A stretch of DNA of 64,000 bases from Nematostella vectensis (taxonomy: Eukaryota; Cnidaria; Anthozoa; Actiniaria; Edwardsiidae), in the NCBI RefSeq assembly GCF_932526225.1, contig NC_064043.1, positions 2,935,501 to 2,999,500 of the forward strand, written 5' to 3'. The notes beneath the pieces are model-generated. The model was not told where the DNA came from. It searched no databases and worked only from the letters and a program-made list of their open reading frames with translations. Shown here in pieces: positions 1-12,882 of this stretch. Position numbers and translations under genes: made by a program. How positions within the stretch are numbered: position 1 is the first letter of the stretch; the number at the start of each line of letters is the position of its first letter.

Positions 1-127
1 TAACATAACTTATTATGTAACACATAGTCAATAAATACCATATTATGTCACACATAGTCGATAAATACCATCAGGACAGATTAGGGCTAAAAATTAGGGC
101 TAATTCGGGATAACTATCAGATCACAC

Positions 128-3100
128 CTTTTGGGAGGTCCGCCTGAAGGGCCTCAAGAACAGCCATGGCTGCATTAGTGCATTCCTTGACGGCCAATCC
201 TTTGGATAAGTCACCCTCTTGTAGTGCGATAATATGCCTCTCAGGGATGTCCAAAGTATTCTAAGGTGATGTAAATTAAAGTGAATGGCTGCCATTGTTT
301 TGTATACACTAACTCTTTGTTTCAGACCTTTTTATGGATTAACAGTAATGTTACAATGGATGCAATATATCTTCAAAGTGTGACCAGTATGAACAGTTAT
401 AACTGATCCATGGGGAACAACTCAGATGCATAAGCAATAATAATTACATAAATACTCACCACCAAAAACTCAACTTGTTTGAGTAATTTCTGTCGGTTTG
501 TGCTCTCTGTCTCCATGTGCCTGTCCTTGTCCTCCATCTGTTCCATGTGTTCCCGTACCGTCTGCACAGAAAGAAAAACGGAGATTAAAAAGAGGACCAT
601 CATACATGTCTCCATGGAACAGTTCACTATGCAGTAGAGCCCTTACCCTAAGCTTATCATCGTAGTGAGTTAGTCTTGTGTCCAGCTTGTCCAGCTCAAC
701 CAGTGCAGCCTCTAGCAAATCCATCAAGCTAGTTACTTGGTCTTCTGATGCCATGATAGAGTAGATATTAGCCTGTAATGCACACATTTCAATGGGTTAC
801 TTCACCAGATAAAGATATCAATAAATCATTACCAATGAGATGTACAGTACCAGGGTCTCAAAAGTAGGGGCAATCAACTTCCCCACATTCTGGTATTATA
901 AAGGTGTCACAACATTTCCCAGGATCAGGCTATTTTTAGACATACAGATTAGCCAACCAGGTGCAATCTTTGTGTTGGCGTTTTGGCTGAGCTCACCCGC
1001 ATGCACAATCTCAGAAAAAAAGTTGTTCTCTCTTTCGAACTTTGACTTTTGCTGCTCTCTTCTTCAAAATGAATCCAACTCTACCTACGACTTTGAATTC
1101 TAGGCTACATTTCTTTTGGTAAAGAAACTGATTAGCCCATTCATGTTTGCGCATCTAAAAATAACCTGATCCTAGGAAATGCCAAGACACTTATATAATA
1201 CAGATGATTGCCCCTACTTATGAGCCCCTGATGATTGCCCCTACTTATGAGCCCCTGGCAGTACATATTTATAGGTTATTTCACGGTTGGTGAGCAGGTA
1301 CAATTTTTTTTCACGAGTTGTGTAAAACAAATGAATCATAAAAGCGAACTTACCATGAAATGACTTATTTATTATGTACATTTCGAGATTTAAAATGAGC
1401 GAAAAGAACTTTCAGATATAAAACATATCTTTATTTATTTTCTTTCAAAGGAAAACAACGCGCAGTCGGCAAGGAAGCCAAGTGAATATTAACGAGTGAA
1501 TAAAAACTGTACAAACCACTTTCCATGCTGTCTTTTGTTTATTATATATTTACTGAGAAATTTATAATAAGCTTATTACATAACATTTTATTAGACTTGG
1601 CTGCAGAGGTTTGTGTTGTTCGTCAGTTCAGTGGAAGACAGACAAAAAATTACATTGAAATGACTCTATCTCGCTAATGTCACGCACGAGACTGTGATGT
1701 TAGATAGGGTTTTAACAGCCTTACATCTTGCTTGGTTTTTCCCCGTTGTATTCTTGTTTTCAAGACTTTCTACTTAATCCTCTACAGTGTCATTAAGATT
1801 TATTGTCTACTTTGTATTTTCGTTTTCCTGTCCGTCTATGAACTCTTCTATAGACAAATCTAGGCTCTGAAAACGGGTAGTCGAAAAGTAAAAAAGGAAT
1901 GGCGAGCGAGACACATTTTGCGATTTTGCTCACAAGTGAAATAATGATATAGCCAATCAGAACGCCAATACAGCGTTTTTCACTAGTAACAGTGATCAAT
2001 TCTAAACTGGAAAAAAAACCTATTAAGTGGAAACATCTTAGGGTCCTGACCCCGTACGCAGTTCTGCTCAAGGTTAAACCAATCAGCTATCGAGCTATGA
2101 TTTGGGGTTTGCACGGCGCAGATCTGCGCGGTTTGAGCCAATCAGACGTTATAGATCTCGGTGACATCAAGGAGGTGTTGACATACAATAACCAGACTAC
2201 TCTGTATGGCATAAATATCTGGTTATTACATGTCAACAGGGGTAAAGCCTTTGTTAATTCTCAAACAAAAGGTAAAACAAAGCGTGATATCGGAACCCAC
2301 GTGAACTGCTACCTAGCGCCTGGTTAATTAACCTGGTTAATCTACTCGACTTAGTTTCGTATTTTAACTCAAACATATTGATTAAAAATAAACTTCTCAC
2401 TACATCCAGAGTACTTTTCAATTATCTGTTAAGGACTCGCTTATTTTGAGAAATTTCGGGCTCGTTATGAAAGTAACGCGAAACGGCAAAACTTGAGCGC
2501 AGCCCTGCGCTCGCATTAGCCAATAATGATACAATTATTCACTTCCTGTTGCGCAGGACTGCTCATGTATCAGCGAATCCCGTATTTAGCGTGATATCGG
2601 AACCCATGTGAACTTCTACCTAGCGCAGAGCAGCTTATGCCCTTGTACCTGCCACTTGGTTAATCTACTCTGCTTAGTTTCGTATTTTCAATCAAACATG
2701 TTGTTTAAAAGTAAACATGTCTATAGTTATGAAAGTGATGCGAAACGGGAAAACTTGTGAGTTAATTACGAGTTTCGTGCACGACTGCACCGTTTTGTGC
2801 TTATCTTTCAATATATTTTGTACTCCACTGTTAGCAAAGCGGCTGTTATCTTATCAAATCAAAAATAACATTAGTATGATCAAGCTGGCTATAACGTATA
2901 GCAATGCGAGTTGGAGTGCTTATCATTGCAAGTGGTTACAAGACACAAAGCGCAGTCCTGCTCTTGCATTAGCCAATAATGATACAATTATTCACTTCCT
3001 TTAGCGCAGGACTGCTCATGTATCAGCGAATCCCGTATTTAGCGTAACATCGGAACATATTGATTAAAAATAAACGTGTCACTATATCCAGAGTACTTCT

Positions 3101-6100
3101 CAATTATCTGTTAAGTACTCGCTTATTTTGAAAAATTTCGGGCTCGTTATGAAAGTAACGCGAAACGGCAAAACTTGAGCACAGCCCTGCGCTCGCATTA
3201 GCCAATAATGATACAATTATTCACTTCCTGTTGCGCAGGACTGCTCATGTATCAGCGAATCCCGTATTTAGCGTGATATCGGAACCCATGTGAACTGCTA
3301 CCTAGCGCCTGGTTAATTAACCTGGTTAATCTACTCGGCTTAGTTTCGTATTTTAACTCAAACATATTGATTAAAAATAAACTTCTCACTACATCCAGAG
3401 TACTTTTCAATTATCTGTTAAGGACTCGCTTATTTTGAGAAATTTCGGGCTCGTTATGAAAGTAACGCGAAACGGCAAAACTTGAGCGCAGCCCTGCGCT
3501 CGCATTAGCCAATAATGATACAATTATTCACTTCCTGTTGCGCAGGACTGCTCATGTATCAGCGAATCCCGTATGTAGCGTGATATCGGAACCCATGTGA
3601 ACTTCTACCTAGCGCAGAGCAGCTTATGCCCTTGTACCTGCCACTTGGTTAATCTACTCTGCTTAGTTTCGTATTTTCAATCAAACATGTTGTTTAAAAG
3701 TAAACATGTCTATAGTTATGAAAGTGATGCGAAACGGGAAAATTTGTGAGTTAATTACGAGTTTCGCGCACGACTGCACCATTTTGTGCTTATCTTTCAA
3801 TATATTTTGTAGTCCACTGTTAGCAAAGCGGCCGTTATCTTATCAAATCAAAAATAACATTAGTATGATCAAGCCGGCTATAACGTATAGCAACGCGAGT
3901 TGGAGTGCTTATCATTGCAAGTGGTCACAAGACACAAAGCGCAGTCCTGCTCTTGCATTAGCCAATAATGATACAATTATTCACTTCCTTTAGCGCAGGA
4001 CTGCTCATGTATCAGCGAATCCCGTATTTAGCGTAACATCGGAACATATTGATTAAAAATAAACGTGTCACTATATCCAGAGTACTTCTCAATTATCTGT
4101 TAAGTACTCGCTTATTTTGAAAAATTTCGGGCTCGTTATGAAAGTAACGCGAAACGGCAAAACTTGAGCGCAGCCCTGCGCTCGCATTAGCCAATAATGA
4201 TACAATTATTCACTTCCTGTTGCGCAGGACTGCTCATGTATCAGCGAATCCCGTATTTAGCGTGATATCGGAACCCATGTGAACTTCTACCTAGCGCCTG
4301 GTTAATTTACCTGGTTAATCTACTCGGCTTAGTTTCGTATTTTAACTCAAACATATTGATTAAAAATAAACTTGTCACTATATCCAGAGTACTTTTCAAT
4401 TATCTGTTAAGGACTCGCTTATTTTGCGCACCACGTTCACATACAAAAATCGGGTTCTTTTATCGCTTTAACATTGAGATGTGTAGTCCCAAGACCAAAG
4501 TAGCAACACTCGTAAAGTTCTGCTCTGCGCTAAGAAACACGTCTCTGTTACCAGTTCACGTGGGTTCCGGTATTACGCTAAATACGGGATTCGCTGATAC
4601 ATGAGCAGTCCTGCGCAACAGGAAGTGAATAATTGTATCATTATTGGCTAATGCAAGCGCAGGGCTGCGCTCAAGTTTTGCTGTTTCGCGTTACTTTCAT
4701 AACGAGCCCGAAATTTCTCAAAATAAGCGAGTTCTTAACAGATAATTAAGAATTACTCTGGATATGGTGACAAGTTTATGTTTAATCAATATGTTTGAGT
4801 TAAAATACGAAACTAAGCCGAGTAGATTAACCGAGTGGCAGGGACAAGGGCATAGCTGCTCTGCGCTAGGTAGCAGTTCACGTGGGTTCCGATAATACGC
4901 TAAATACGGGATTCGCTGATACATGAGCAGTCCTGCGCAACAGGAAGTGAATAATTGTATCATTATTGGCTAATGCGAGCGCAGGGCTGCGCTCAAGTTT
5001 TGCCGTTTCGCGTTACTTTCATAACGAGCCCGAAATTTTTCAAAATAAGCGAGTACTTAACAGATAATTGAGAAGTACTCTGGATATAGTGACACGTTTA
5101 TTTTTAATCAATATGTTCCGATGTTACGCTAAATACGGGATTCGCTGATACATGAGCAGTCCTGCGCTAAAGGAAGTGAATAATTGTATCATTATTGGCT
5201 AATGCAAGAGCAGGACTGCGCTTTGTGTCTTGTGACCACTTGCAATGATAAGCACTCCAACTCGCGTTGCTATACGTTATAGCCGGCTTGATCATACTAA
5301 TGTTATTTTTGATTTGATAAGATAACGGCCGCTTTGCTAACAGTGGACTACAAAATATATTGAAAGATAAGCACAAAATGGTGCAGTCGTGCGCGAAACT
5401 CGTAATTAACTCACAAGTTTTCCCGTTTCGCATCACTTTCATAACTATAGACATGTTTACTTTTAAACAACATGTTTGATTGAAAATACGAAACTAAGCA
5501 GAGTAGATTAACCAAGTGGCAGGTACAAGGGCATAAGCTGCTCTGCGCTAGGTAGAAGTTCACATGGGTTCCGATATCACGCTAAATACGGGATTCGCTG
5601 ATACATGAGCAGTCCTGCGCAACAGGAAGTGAATAATTGTATCATTATTGGCTAATGCGAGCGCAGGGCTGCGCTCAAGTTTTGCCGTTTCGCGTTACTT
5701 TCATAACGAGCCCGAAATTTCTCAAAATAAGCGAGTCCTTAACAGATAATTGAAAAGTACTCTGGATGTAGTGAGAAGTTTATTTTTAATCAATATGTTT
5801 GAGTTAAAATACGAAACTAAGCCGAGTAGATTAACCAGGTTAATTAACCAGGCGCTAGGTAGCAGTTCACATGGGTTCCGATATCACGCTAAATACGGGA
5901 TTCGCTGATACATGAGCAGTCCTGCGCAACAGGAAGTGAATAATTGTATCATTATTGGCTAATGCGAGCGCAGGGCTGTGCTCAAGTTTTGCCGTTTCGC
6001 GTTACTTTCATAACGAGCCCGAAATTTTTCAAAATAAGCGAGTACTTAACAGATAATTGAGAAGTACTCTGGATATAGTGACACGTTTATTTTTAATCAA

Positions 6101-9100
6101 TATGTTCCGATGTTACGCTAAATACGGGATTCGCTGATACATGAGCAGTCCTGCGCTAAAGGAAGTGAATAATTGTATCATTATTGGCTAATGCAAGAGC
6201 AGGACTGCGCTTTGTGTCTTGTAACCACTTGCAATGATAAGCACTCCAACTCGCATTGCTATACGTTATAGCCAGCTTGATCATACTAATGTTATTTTTG
6301 ATTTGATAAGATAACAGCCGCTTTGCTAACAGTGGAGTACAAAATATATTGAAAGATAAGCACAAAACGGTGCAGTCGTGCACGAAACTCGTAATTAACT
6401 CACAAGTTTTCCCGTTTCGCATCACTTTCATAACTATAGACATGTTTACTTTTAAACAACATGTTTGATTGAAAATACGAAACTAAGCAGAGTAGATTAA
6501 CCAAGTGGCAGGTACAAGGGCATAAGCTGCTCTGCGCTAGGTAGAAGTTCACATGGGTTCCGATATCACGCTAAATACGGGATTCGCTGATACATGAGCA
6601 GTCCTGCGCAACAGGAAGTGAATAATTGTATCATTATTGGCTAATGCGAGCGCAGGGCTGCGCTCAAGTTTTGCCGTTTCGCGTTACTTTCATAACGAGC
6701 CCGAAATTTCTCAAAATAAGCGAGTCCTTAACAGATAATTGAAAAGTACTCTGGATGTAGTGAGAAGTTTATTTTTAATCAATATGTTTGAGTTAAAATA
6801 CGAAACTAAGTCGAGTAGATTAACCAGGTTAATTAACCAGGCGCTAGGTAGCAGTTCACGTGGGTTCCGATATCACGCTAAATACGGGATTCGCTGATAC
6901 ATGAGCAGTCCTGCGCTAAAGGAAGTGAATAATTGTATCATTATTGGCTAATGCAAGCGCAGGACTGCGCTTTGTGTCTTGTGACCACTTGCAATGATAA
7001 GCACTCCAACTCGCGTTGCCTCGCGTTATAGCCGGCTTGATCATTCCGAGTTTACTATTAAGCGACCAAAGATGGATATTTGTATGGTTGCATACGCATT
7101 TACAACGAAAGCAAAGTAACAAGTCTGCCGTGGCCGATTAAGGCTTGCCAAGCTTCCAGTTGAAATTGGAAAATAACGCAAGGACTCTTCTGGGATACAA
7201 GGTATTCAAAGAAATATCATAAACTCCGAAAATAAGGAAGGCATTATATTGGAGTTAATCGATTAACTCTAAGGAGGAGATACACGAAGGAAGTTCCAGT
7301 ATTTGAGAACACTGTTCTTAACGCGCCAAAACAATCCCGCCAAATTAGCACCCTTCAAGTAAGCTAAAAATAATACACATATCAAACACAAAAAGTATCA
7401 ATTTGAGAAACTATAATAATAAAAGAGGACCTGTGAAAATAATGTCGCTCCTTTTTAGCTTATTGTATTTAGTCAAAGGAAGGTGTTTTCGTTCAGACTT
7501 TCAGAGGTTTTGTTTTACCTTTTGTTTGAGAATTAACAAAGGCTTTACCCCTGTTGACATGTAATAACCAGATATTTATGCCATACAGAGTAGTCTGGTT
7601 ATTGTATGTCAACACCTCCTTGATGTCACCGAGATCTATAACGTCTGATTGGCTCAAACCGCGCAGATCTGCGCCGTGCAAACCCCAAATCATAGCTCGA
7701 TAGCTGATTGGTTTAACCTTGAGCAGAACTGCGTACGGGGTCAGGACCCTAAGATGTTTCCACTTAATAGGTTTTTTTTCCAGTTTAGAATTGATCACTG
7801 TTTAGTGGAAAAAATTGTACGACCAATCAGCTGGCTTCTCTAGTGTGAAGAGACTAGTTTTATCACAATGGTTTTTGGCACCTAAATCTTGGTATGTATA
7901 TAATAATCAGATATAGATTAAAATACAATAATGATAACAACATTTATTAATAAACTGGTGAATAATCTAGCTGCAGAAACTAGCACATGAGATTGCCAAC
8001 TAAAAACAACTTGCAAACATCAACTTGAAAAAAAAATAAGAACTTACTCTTCTGATGTCATGTAACATACTGATAATAGTTGATGACAACATATTTACCC
8101 CATCTAGCACAGACAAGTCTTTAGAAAGCTGGTCTGTGAACGTCTCTATGTTGCTTATGGCATTTTCAGTCTGGGACATCATGTGTTCAAGGTCTTGCTC
8201 TTCTCCTTGGCTTAGCTCTTGATAATCTTCCACTGTCATGAAGGAAACAATACGGTAACAATGCATCCATCCATCCATCCAAAAGGATGAAATCATTGTC
8301 ACTTTAGCAAACCACTCAATAAAATTGAATTAAATTTAAAAAAATGAAATTAAAGGAATTAAAAACAAAACAAAACATAGTCTGATTTGACTGAAGGGTG
8401 TGATTTTTAAATCATGTGAATAAAATAAGAATATTTTCATATTAGCAGCTGTCAACATGGGCAGATCTAGGGGTGGGCTCGGCAGGGGCCGCTGACCCCT
8501 TAAATTTTCAGTGGCTTTTTTCAGTGACTATATAAACAGGGCTTCTGGAATTAAGCGCGTAATTTGGCTTTTTCCGTGTAATCTGCGTAACCCACAAATT
8601 TCCGCGAAATCCCACGTAATTTGGCTATATTTTGAAAGACAAAACATTTAATTGCACAGCTGATGTGTTCTTTTAGGGTTCTTACCTCTATTTCTCGTAA
8701 AAAAAGGGAGATATTCTTCGTAAGGGTGCGATATTTCTAACTGAATTTCGAAAACAAACAAAATGAGGTGTTCTTTGCTAAACCGCGAAGGCCTAAGACT
8801 AATAACAAAATACCTTTTTTTAATTGGCTGGTGGCTAGGAGCCAATGAAAACTTGCCTAAAATATTTTCACGCAAAAAATTATCCTTTTCAAGTTATTTC
8901 GTGCTTTCCTTCGGTACAAAATGTAGTTTGGGTGTAACAGTTGATATTCCGTGTTATTTAGCACGTAATTTAGTAAAGAATCATGCAAAATTTTGATTTT
9001 TAAAGAAAAAGTGCAATATTTCTAACTGAATTTCGAAAACAAACAAAATGAGGCGTTCTTTGCTAAACCGCAAAGGCCTAGGACTAATAACAAAATACCT

Positions 9101-12100
9101 TTTTTTAATTGGCTGGTGGCTAGGAGCCAATGAAAACTTGCCTAAGATATTTTCATGCAAAAAATTAACCTTTTCAAGTTATTTTGTGCTTTCCTTTGGT
9201 ACAAAATGTAGTTTGGGCGTAACAGTTGATATTCAGTGTAATTTAGCACGTAATTTAGTAAAGAATCATGCAAAATTTTGATTTTTAAAGAAAAAGTGCG
9301 ATATTTCTAACTGAATTTCGAAAACAAACAAAATGAGGTGTTCTTTGCTAAACCGCAAAGGCCTAGGACTAATAACAAAATACCTTTTTTTAATTGGCTG
9401 GTGGCTAGGAGCCAATGAAAACTTGCCTAAGATATTTTCATGCAAAAAATTAACCTTTTCAAGTTATTTTGTGCTTTCCTTTGGTACAAAATGTAGTTTG
9501 GGCGTAACAGTTGATATTCCGTGTAATTTAGCACGTAATTTAGTAAAGAATCATGCAAAATTTTGATTTTTTTAGAAAAATGTATTGCAAAATCCCGCGT
9601 AATTTAGCGCGTAATGATTGATTTTCCACGTAATTTAGTGTGTAATTTAGTAAAGAATCCCGCGTAATTTTGAGGTTTTTTCCGCGTAATTCAAGAAGCC
9701 CTGTATAAAGAAGTACAAGGCAATTCAACTAAGAAGAATGTATCCTCCCCTTTTCTTAAAGCCCTTAATCCCCCCCAACAATAGCAATCCTAATAGAAAC
9801 CATAAAATCAAAATTTTGAAAGACAGACAGATAAACATTTACTAGATTCCAATCACAAAACTTTCTGGCTTTCATCATTCAAACGGAAGGAATTACATTG
9901 TGTTCCATATTGATTATTCAGAGTCTTCCAAAGAGTTGGGATGATTGGAAACCATGTCATTTTGAATAAAAGAGGCCAAAAAGTGATTTGGTATTTGGAA
10001 ATTGCCGGTGAAGGTTAGCAGAATATTAAAAACTGCAGTAACATGCAGTACCTGTGACACCTTCTCCAGTGTGCTGCTGCTGGCCTGTGCGGACACTTTC
10101 AACACTATGGATGCTTTCTGATCACAAAAAGAAAACAACAAACTTTACAAACTTCAACCTTTTTTATCAGATTTTGATCAATGTCTTGATTTTTCATTGT
10201 CTAGTCAAACTTTATTGTGGGTCTTAAAACATTCCAGAGTTTCTGGAATATATAATGGAGACTGATTTGCCAGAGGAACCATAGAGTTCAATCTAGGGTT
10301 AGGTCACTGGTGTGTATCCAGGACTGGCTGTGGGTGATGTAAAGTCATGGGTGTCATATGGAAAAAGATAGTATTTTTATGGTTTTTTATTGGCATTAAT
10401 TAAGCTAGAGGTCCCGTACAGTCAAGTGGTCCAACCAACTGACTAAGTGGTGTAACTATTTCTATTACTTTACCTTCCAGTACAGTCATATCCACATTGA
10501 TGAATGTTGGTTTTCTCTGGGTAGGGTATCTGTGGCACAGCTAAAATTACAGTAAAAATATGTTAATTTTTAAACAATACAAGTACATAAGTACATAAGT
10601 ACATAAACAATGTATTTAGGACAAGCCTTACACCACCACTTTTTATTGTTCAGTATTTTGTGAACATAACCTGGCTAGATCATCCATCCAGTTGTTAGAT
10701 ACAAATAAATGAATAAAGAGAATTAATATTACTTCATGGCATATTGTCATCTTTGTAAACATCATTATCACAACTGTCATTGACGTCAGCATCATTAGGG
10801 ACTTAAATATACCCTGTTTATAGACTACCAACCATAGATTGGTGTGCCACATGAATGAATGTTTAGCAAAGTTTAAACCATATTTATTTTATTGTTCTCA
10901 GTATTTTGTATATGTAGCCCCACCGGGTCGCCCTTATACTCAGTTGTAAGATGCAAACGGATAAATAAAAACAATTGCCATTAACAAAACAGCATAATTG
11001 TTCTTCATATCAGTCTGTTTGTTTGGTAGTACTGATGAAATGGTCAAACCTGGACAACCTGAGGCAAGTCTTAATCTCACACATCTCTAATGTTACCACA
11101 GGCAGCCCAAGGCTACTGTCAGTGGTTTATATAAAGGAATGTATGGGGGAATTTATATGTTAGCGAAAAATACTTTATCGTGAAAAATAAAACTTTAAAC
11201 CATGTGATGTTGTGTTTGAGTCTTCCTTTATTTCAATTTTGCCGATAGAATGTCATTAGAGCGAGTTTGAAGCCAGCCAAGAATTGTGTTTCTCTCTCTG
11301 TATAAAAATAGGAAAGGCTAGGGACTCCATCGGCTAACGGCCACCACACAACTACTTCGAGGCCCGATAAAACTGGCAAAAATCAACCAGCCGCCAATCC
11401 AGCACAAAAACACTTTGAAAACATACCTTAGCTTTCAATTGAACCGAGTCTCATGTCACAGATATGCAAATTTCACTCATATTTTTTACACTTTTCACCG
11501 TCGACTATCGAATTCACCATCTGTGACAACAGATCATGTGCACTTTCTAACCGAGCGGCTCTAGGAACGAGGCACTGCTTGGAAATTCAAACTTCGAGGA
11601 GTCGTCGGTACGACAACGACCATGCCGAGTGAGTGTGTTTTCCCTGCAACACTGGTGGCGCGACAGTAGACACTCACTCTGCGCGGTCGATGTATCGCCG
11701 CGAGTGAAATTCGCAAATTTGTGAAATGAGACACGGTTCGATTGAAAGCTAGGTATGTTTTCAGGATTGGCGGCTGGTTGATTTTTGCAAGTTTTATCGG
11801 GCCTCGAAGTGGTTGTGTGGTGGCCGTTAGCCGATGGAGTCCCCAGCCTTTCCTATTTTTATACAGAGAGAGAAACACAATTCTTGGCGGGCTTCAAACT
11901 CGCTCTACTGACATTCTATCGGCAAAATTAAAATAAAAGAAGACTCAAACTCAATATTACATGGTCTAAAGTTTTATTTTTCACGATAAAGTTTTTTTTT
12001 TCGCTAACATATAAATTCCCCCATACATTCCTTTATAAACCACTGACAGTAGCCTTGGGCTGCCTGTGACGTTACCTTGAATATTGCACCAATGAAGTTC

Positions 12101-12882
12101 AATTTTTCTGCTGGGCTGCTGGCTATCCATTTATATGTCTTTTCAAACTGAAGGTCGAACTCACAGGTCTCCTACAAAGAAAAACCAGTTTTCAATTCCT
12201 GGTTTTGTAGTTCTGACATTTAGTGGTTTAATTTTGGATGTGGCTCAACTAGGGACGCCCCTATGTAATATTTTCTGTTCTCTGGAGGGAAAACGCATGC
12301 TAAAGGGATTACAAATACAGTAAAATTGTTTGCCTTTGGAACTTGCAAACCTGAATTTGGTTTTATGCATTGTTTGTGTGTGTCTTAGTTTTATTTGTTT
12401 TCTTTATTTGGCATTTTTTTCGGCTAAATGGAGAAAGACCCAGAAAGATGGCTGGTATGGTACAGAGCTGCGGCTTGAAATTTTATCTCATTGAAGACTC
12501 AAGGTAAGATTCTCATTAGTGGCGGAGTTTATTGGCTCACCTTGCCGCCATCTTTGCCGTCTATAATCTTTAGGTCCCTCAACCTCCATGTAGCTCGCTT
12601 TTTGTAGCTTTCCTTGTCGGTTTTCTTCACTTGGTAAAAAGATACGGTCTCAGGCTTGTCGATGGTAACTACAGCAGTAAAAGAAAACAAAATTGTGCAT
12701 AATGGAATAACTCTAGGGGATTGCATGAATGGAAATAATCGATTAGTAAGTTTTTTACCGGCAGCGCATAGGAAACTTGCTTTCTTCTTCTTTCCGACTT
12801 TGGTGACGTTCACTACAGCATAAAGCCTCTCATCGCTCGGTTTAAACACTTCTCTTTGGAGGTTATGCCTTATTGCTGCCAT
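128..12882 (-). CDS. EXOC1: Exocyst complex component 1 (Sec3), 5' nine exons, partial
   Basis: Sec3/EXOC1 is the exocyst subunit that helps mark plasma-membrane sites for vesicle tethering; its N-terminal PH domain binds PI(4,5)P2 and Rho GTPases (family knowledge). Nine minus-strand coding exons join in frame: 12759-12882, 12541-12668, 12076-12171, 10474-10540, 10052-10117, 8099-8232, 647-772, 460-561 and 128-260, all GT-AG with consistent phases. They give about 325 residues. The first exon starts MAAIRHNLQREVFKPSDERL and continues KKKKASFLC. Exons 2-4 complete the PH domain (YKWIASSPAEKLNFIGAIFK, then RKPTFINV). Exons 5-9 give the linker and the start of the coiled-coil region (EDYQELSQGEEQDLEHMM, SIMASEDQV, ALQEGDLSKGLAVKECTNAA). 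The ATG at 12882 is chosen because the upstream in-frame codons before it contain no other ATG and the protein then aligns with the vertebrate N-terminus. The last exon ends in phase 1 at 128; the remaining two thirds lie left of the window. The intron between 8099 and 772 is 7.3 kb and full of mobile DNA. Confidence 0.95.
850..1258. mobile_element. 409 bp palindromic MITE, CCAGGG ends, CAGTA target duplication
   Basis: The two ends are inverted copies: CCAGGGTCTCAAAAGTAGGG on the left, and on the right the complement of CCAGGGGCTCATAAGTAGGG. The similarity continues inward (TATTATA-AA/TAAG-GTGTC, then CCTAGGATCAGG). CAGTA occurs directly outside both ends (845-849 and 1,259-1,263). The right end carries a small tandem repeat of its terminal 27 bases. 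There is no coding capacity. It sits in the EXOC1 intron between 772 and 8099. Confidence 0.75.
1976..7826. mobile_element. Foldback-like element: 5.8 kb inverted repeat with tandem subrepeats
   Basis: The left arm (about 1,976-4,430) and right arm (about 4,560-7,826) are inverted copies. Matching points such as 2,717/6,443 and 3,706/5,454 share a centre near 4,580. Each arm contains a tandem duplication of period 989 bp and several shorter subrepeats. The motif GTATCAGCGAATCCCGTATT or close variants appears about six times in the left arm and eight times inverted in the right arm. The right arm holds about 600 extra bases (roughly 6,870-7,480) missing on the left, so the outermost pair (1,992/7,798) is off-centre. 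Each end also contains a small internal hairpin (2,176-2,238) beginning TGTTGACATAC. Short ORFs in the arms are mirror copies and resemble nothing I know. Long inverted repeats made of tandem subrepeats are the hallmark of foldback transposons. No transposase is visible and the target duplication is unclear. Confidence 0.75.
4430..4560. other. Unique spacer at the centre of the foldback element
   Basis: About 130 bases between the two arms that do not have an inverted partner, containing CTTTTATCGCTTTAACATTG and AGTAGCAACACTCGTAAAG. It is too short to code for a transposase. Confidence 0.6.
8537..9703. mobile_element. 1.17 kb nonautonomous element with TATAAA target duplication
   Basis: The left end CAGGGCTTCTGGAATTAAGC and the right end, read inverted as CAGGGCTTCTTGAATTACGC, are terminal inverted repeats. 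TATAAA lies directly outside both (8,531-8,536 and 9,704-9,709). Inside are three tandem copies of a 285 bp unit (starting about 8,736, 9,021 and 9,306), surrounded by many short CGCGTAATTT blocks. Each 285 bp unit carries a 77-codon open frame beginning MR(C/R)SLLNR, differing by a few substitutions. No known domain is recognised in it. The element lies in an EXOC1 intron. Confidence 0.8.
8736..9590. repeat. Three tandem 285 bp units
   Basis: Copies begin near GCGATATTTCTAACTGAATT and repeat at 285 bp spacing with a few percent difference. All three keep an open frame at 8,763-8,996, 9,048-9,281 and 9,333-9,566 on the plus strand. Recent amplification explains the shared open frames without requiring coding. 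Confidence 0.9.
9780..11090. other. EXOC1 introns outside the exons and elements
   Basis: Apart from exons 10,052-10,117 and 10,474-10,540, this stretch is AT-rich and CpG-poor intron. It has a few short repeats (GTACATAA three times near 10,583). I see no further gene. Confidence 0.6.
11097..12068. mobile_element. 972 bp hairpin element abutting the EXOC1 exon 3 splice donor
   Basis: The arms, about 11,097-11,475 and 11,695-12,068, are near-identical inverted copies. Their ends are CACAGGCAGCCCAAGGCTAC and its complement. The central loop (about 11,475-11,695) is single-copy and CpG-rich. ATGTTAC precedes the left end (11,090-11,096) and ACGTTAC follows the right end (12,069-12,075), a 7 bp target duplication with one mismatch. 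The right-hand copy, read on the minus strand, is GTAACGT, which is the splice donor of EXOC1 exon 3 (exon ends at 12,076). No transposase is encoded. Confidence 0.8.

Noticed and set aside
2717-6443. Four 95-codon frames beginning MSIVMKVMRNGK as a gene family
   Set aside because: They are mirror and tandem copies of the same foldback subrepeat, two per arm, with no domain and no evidence of selection.
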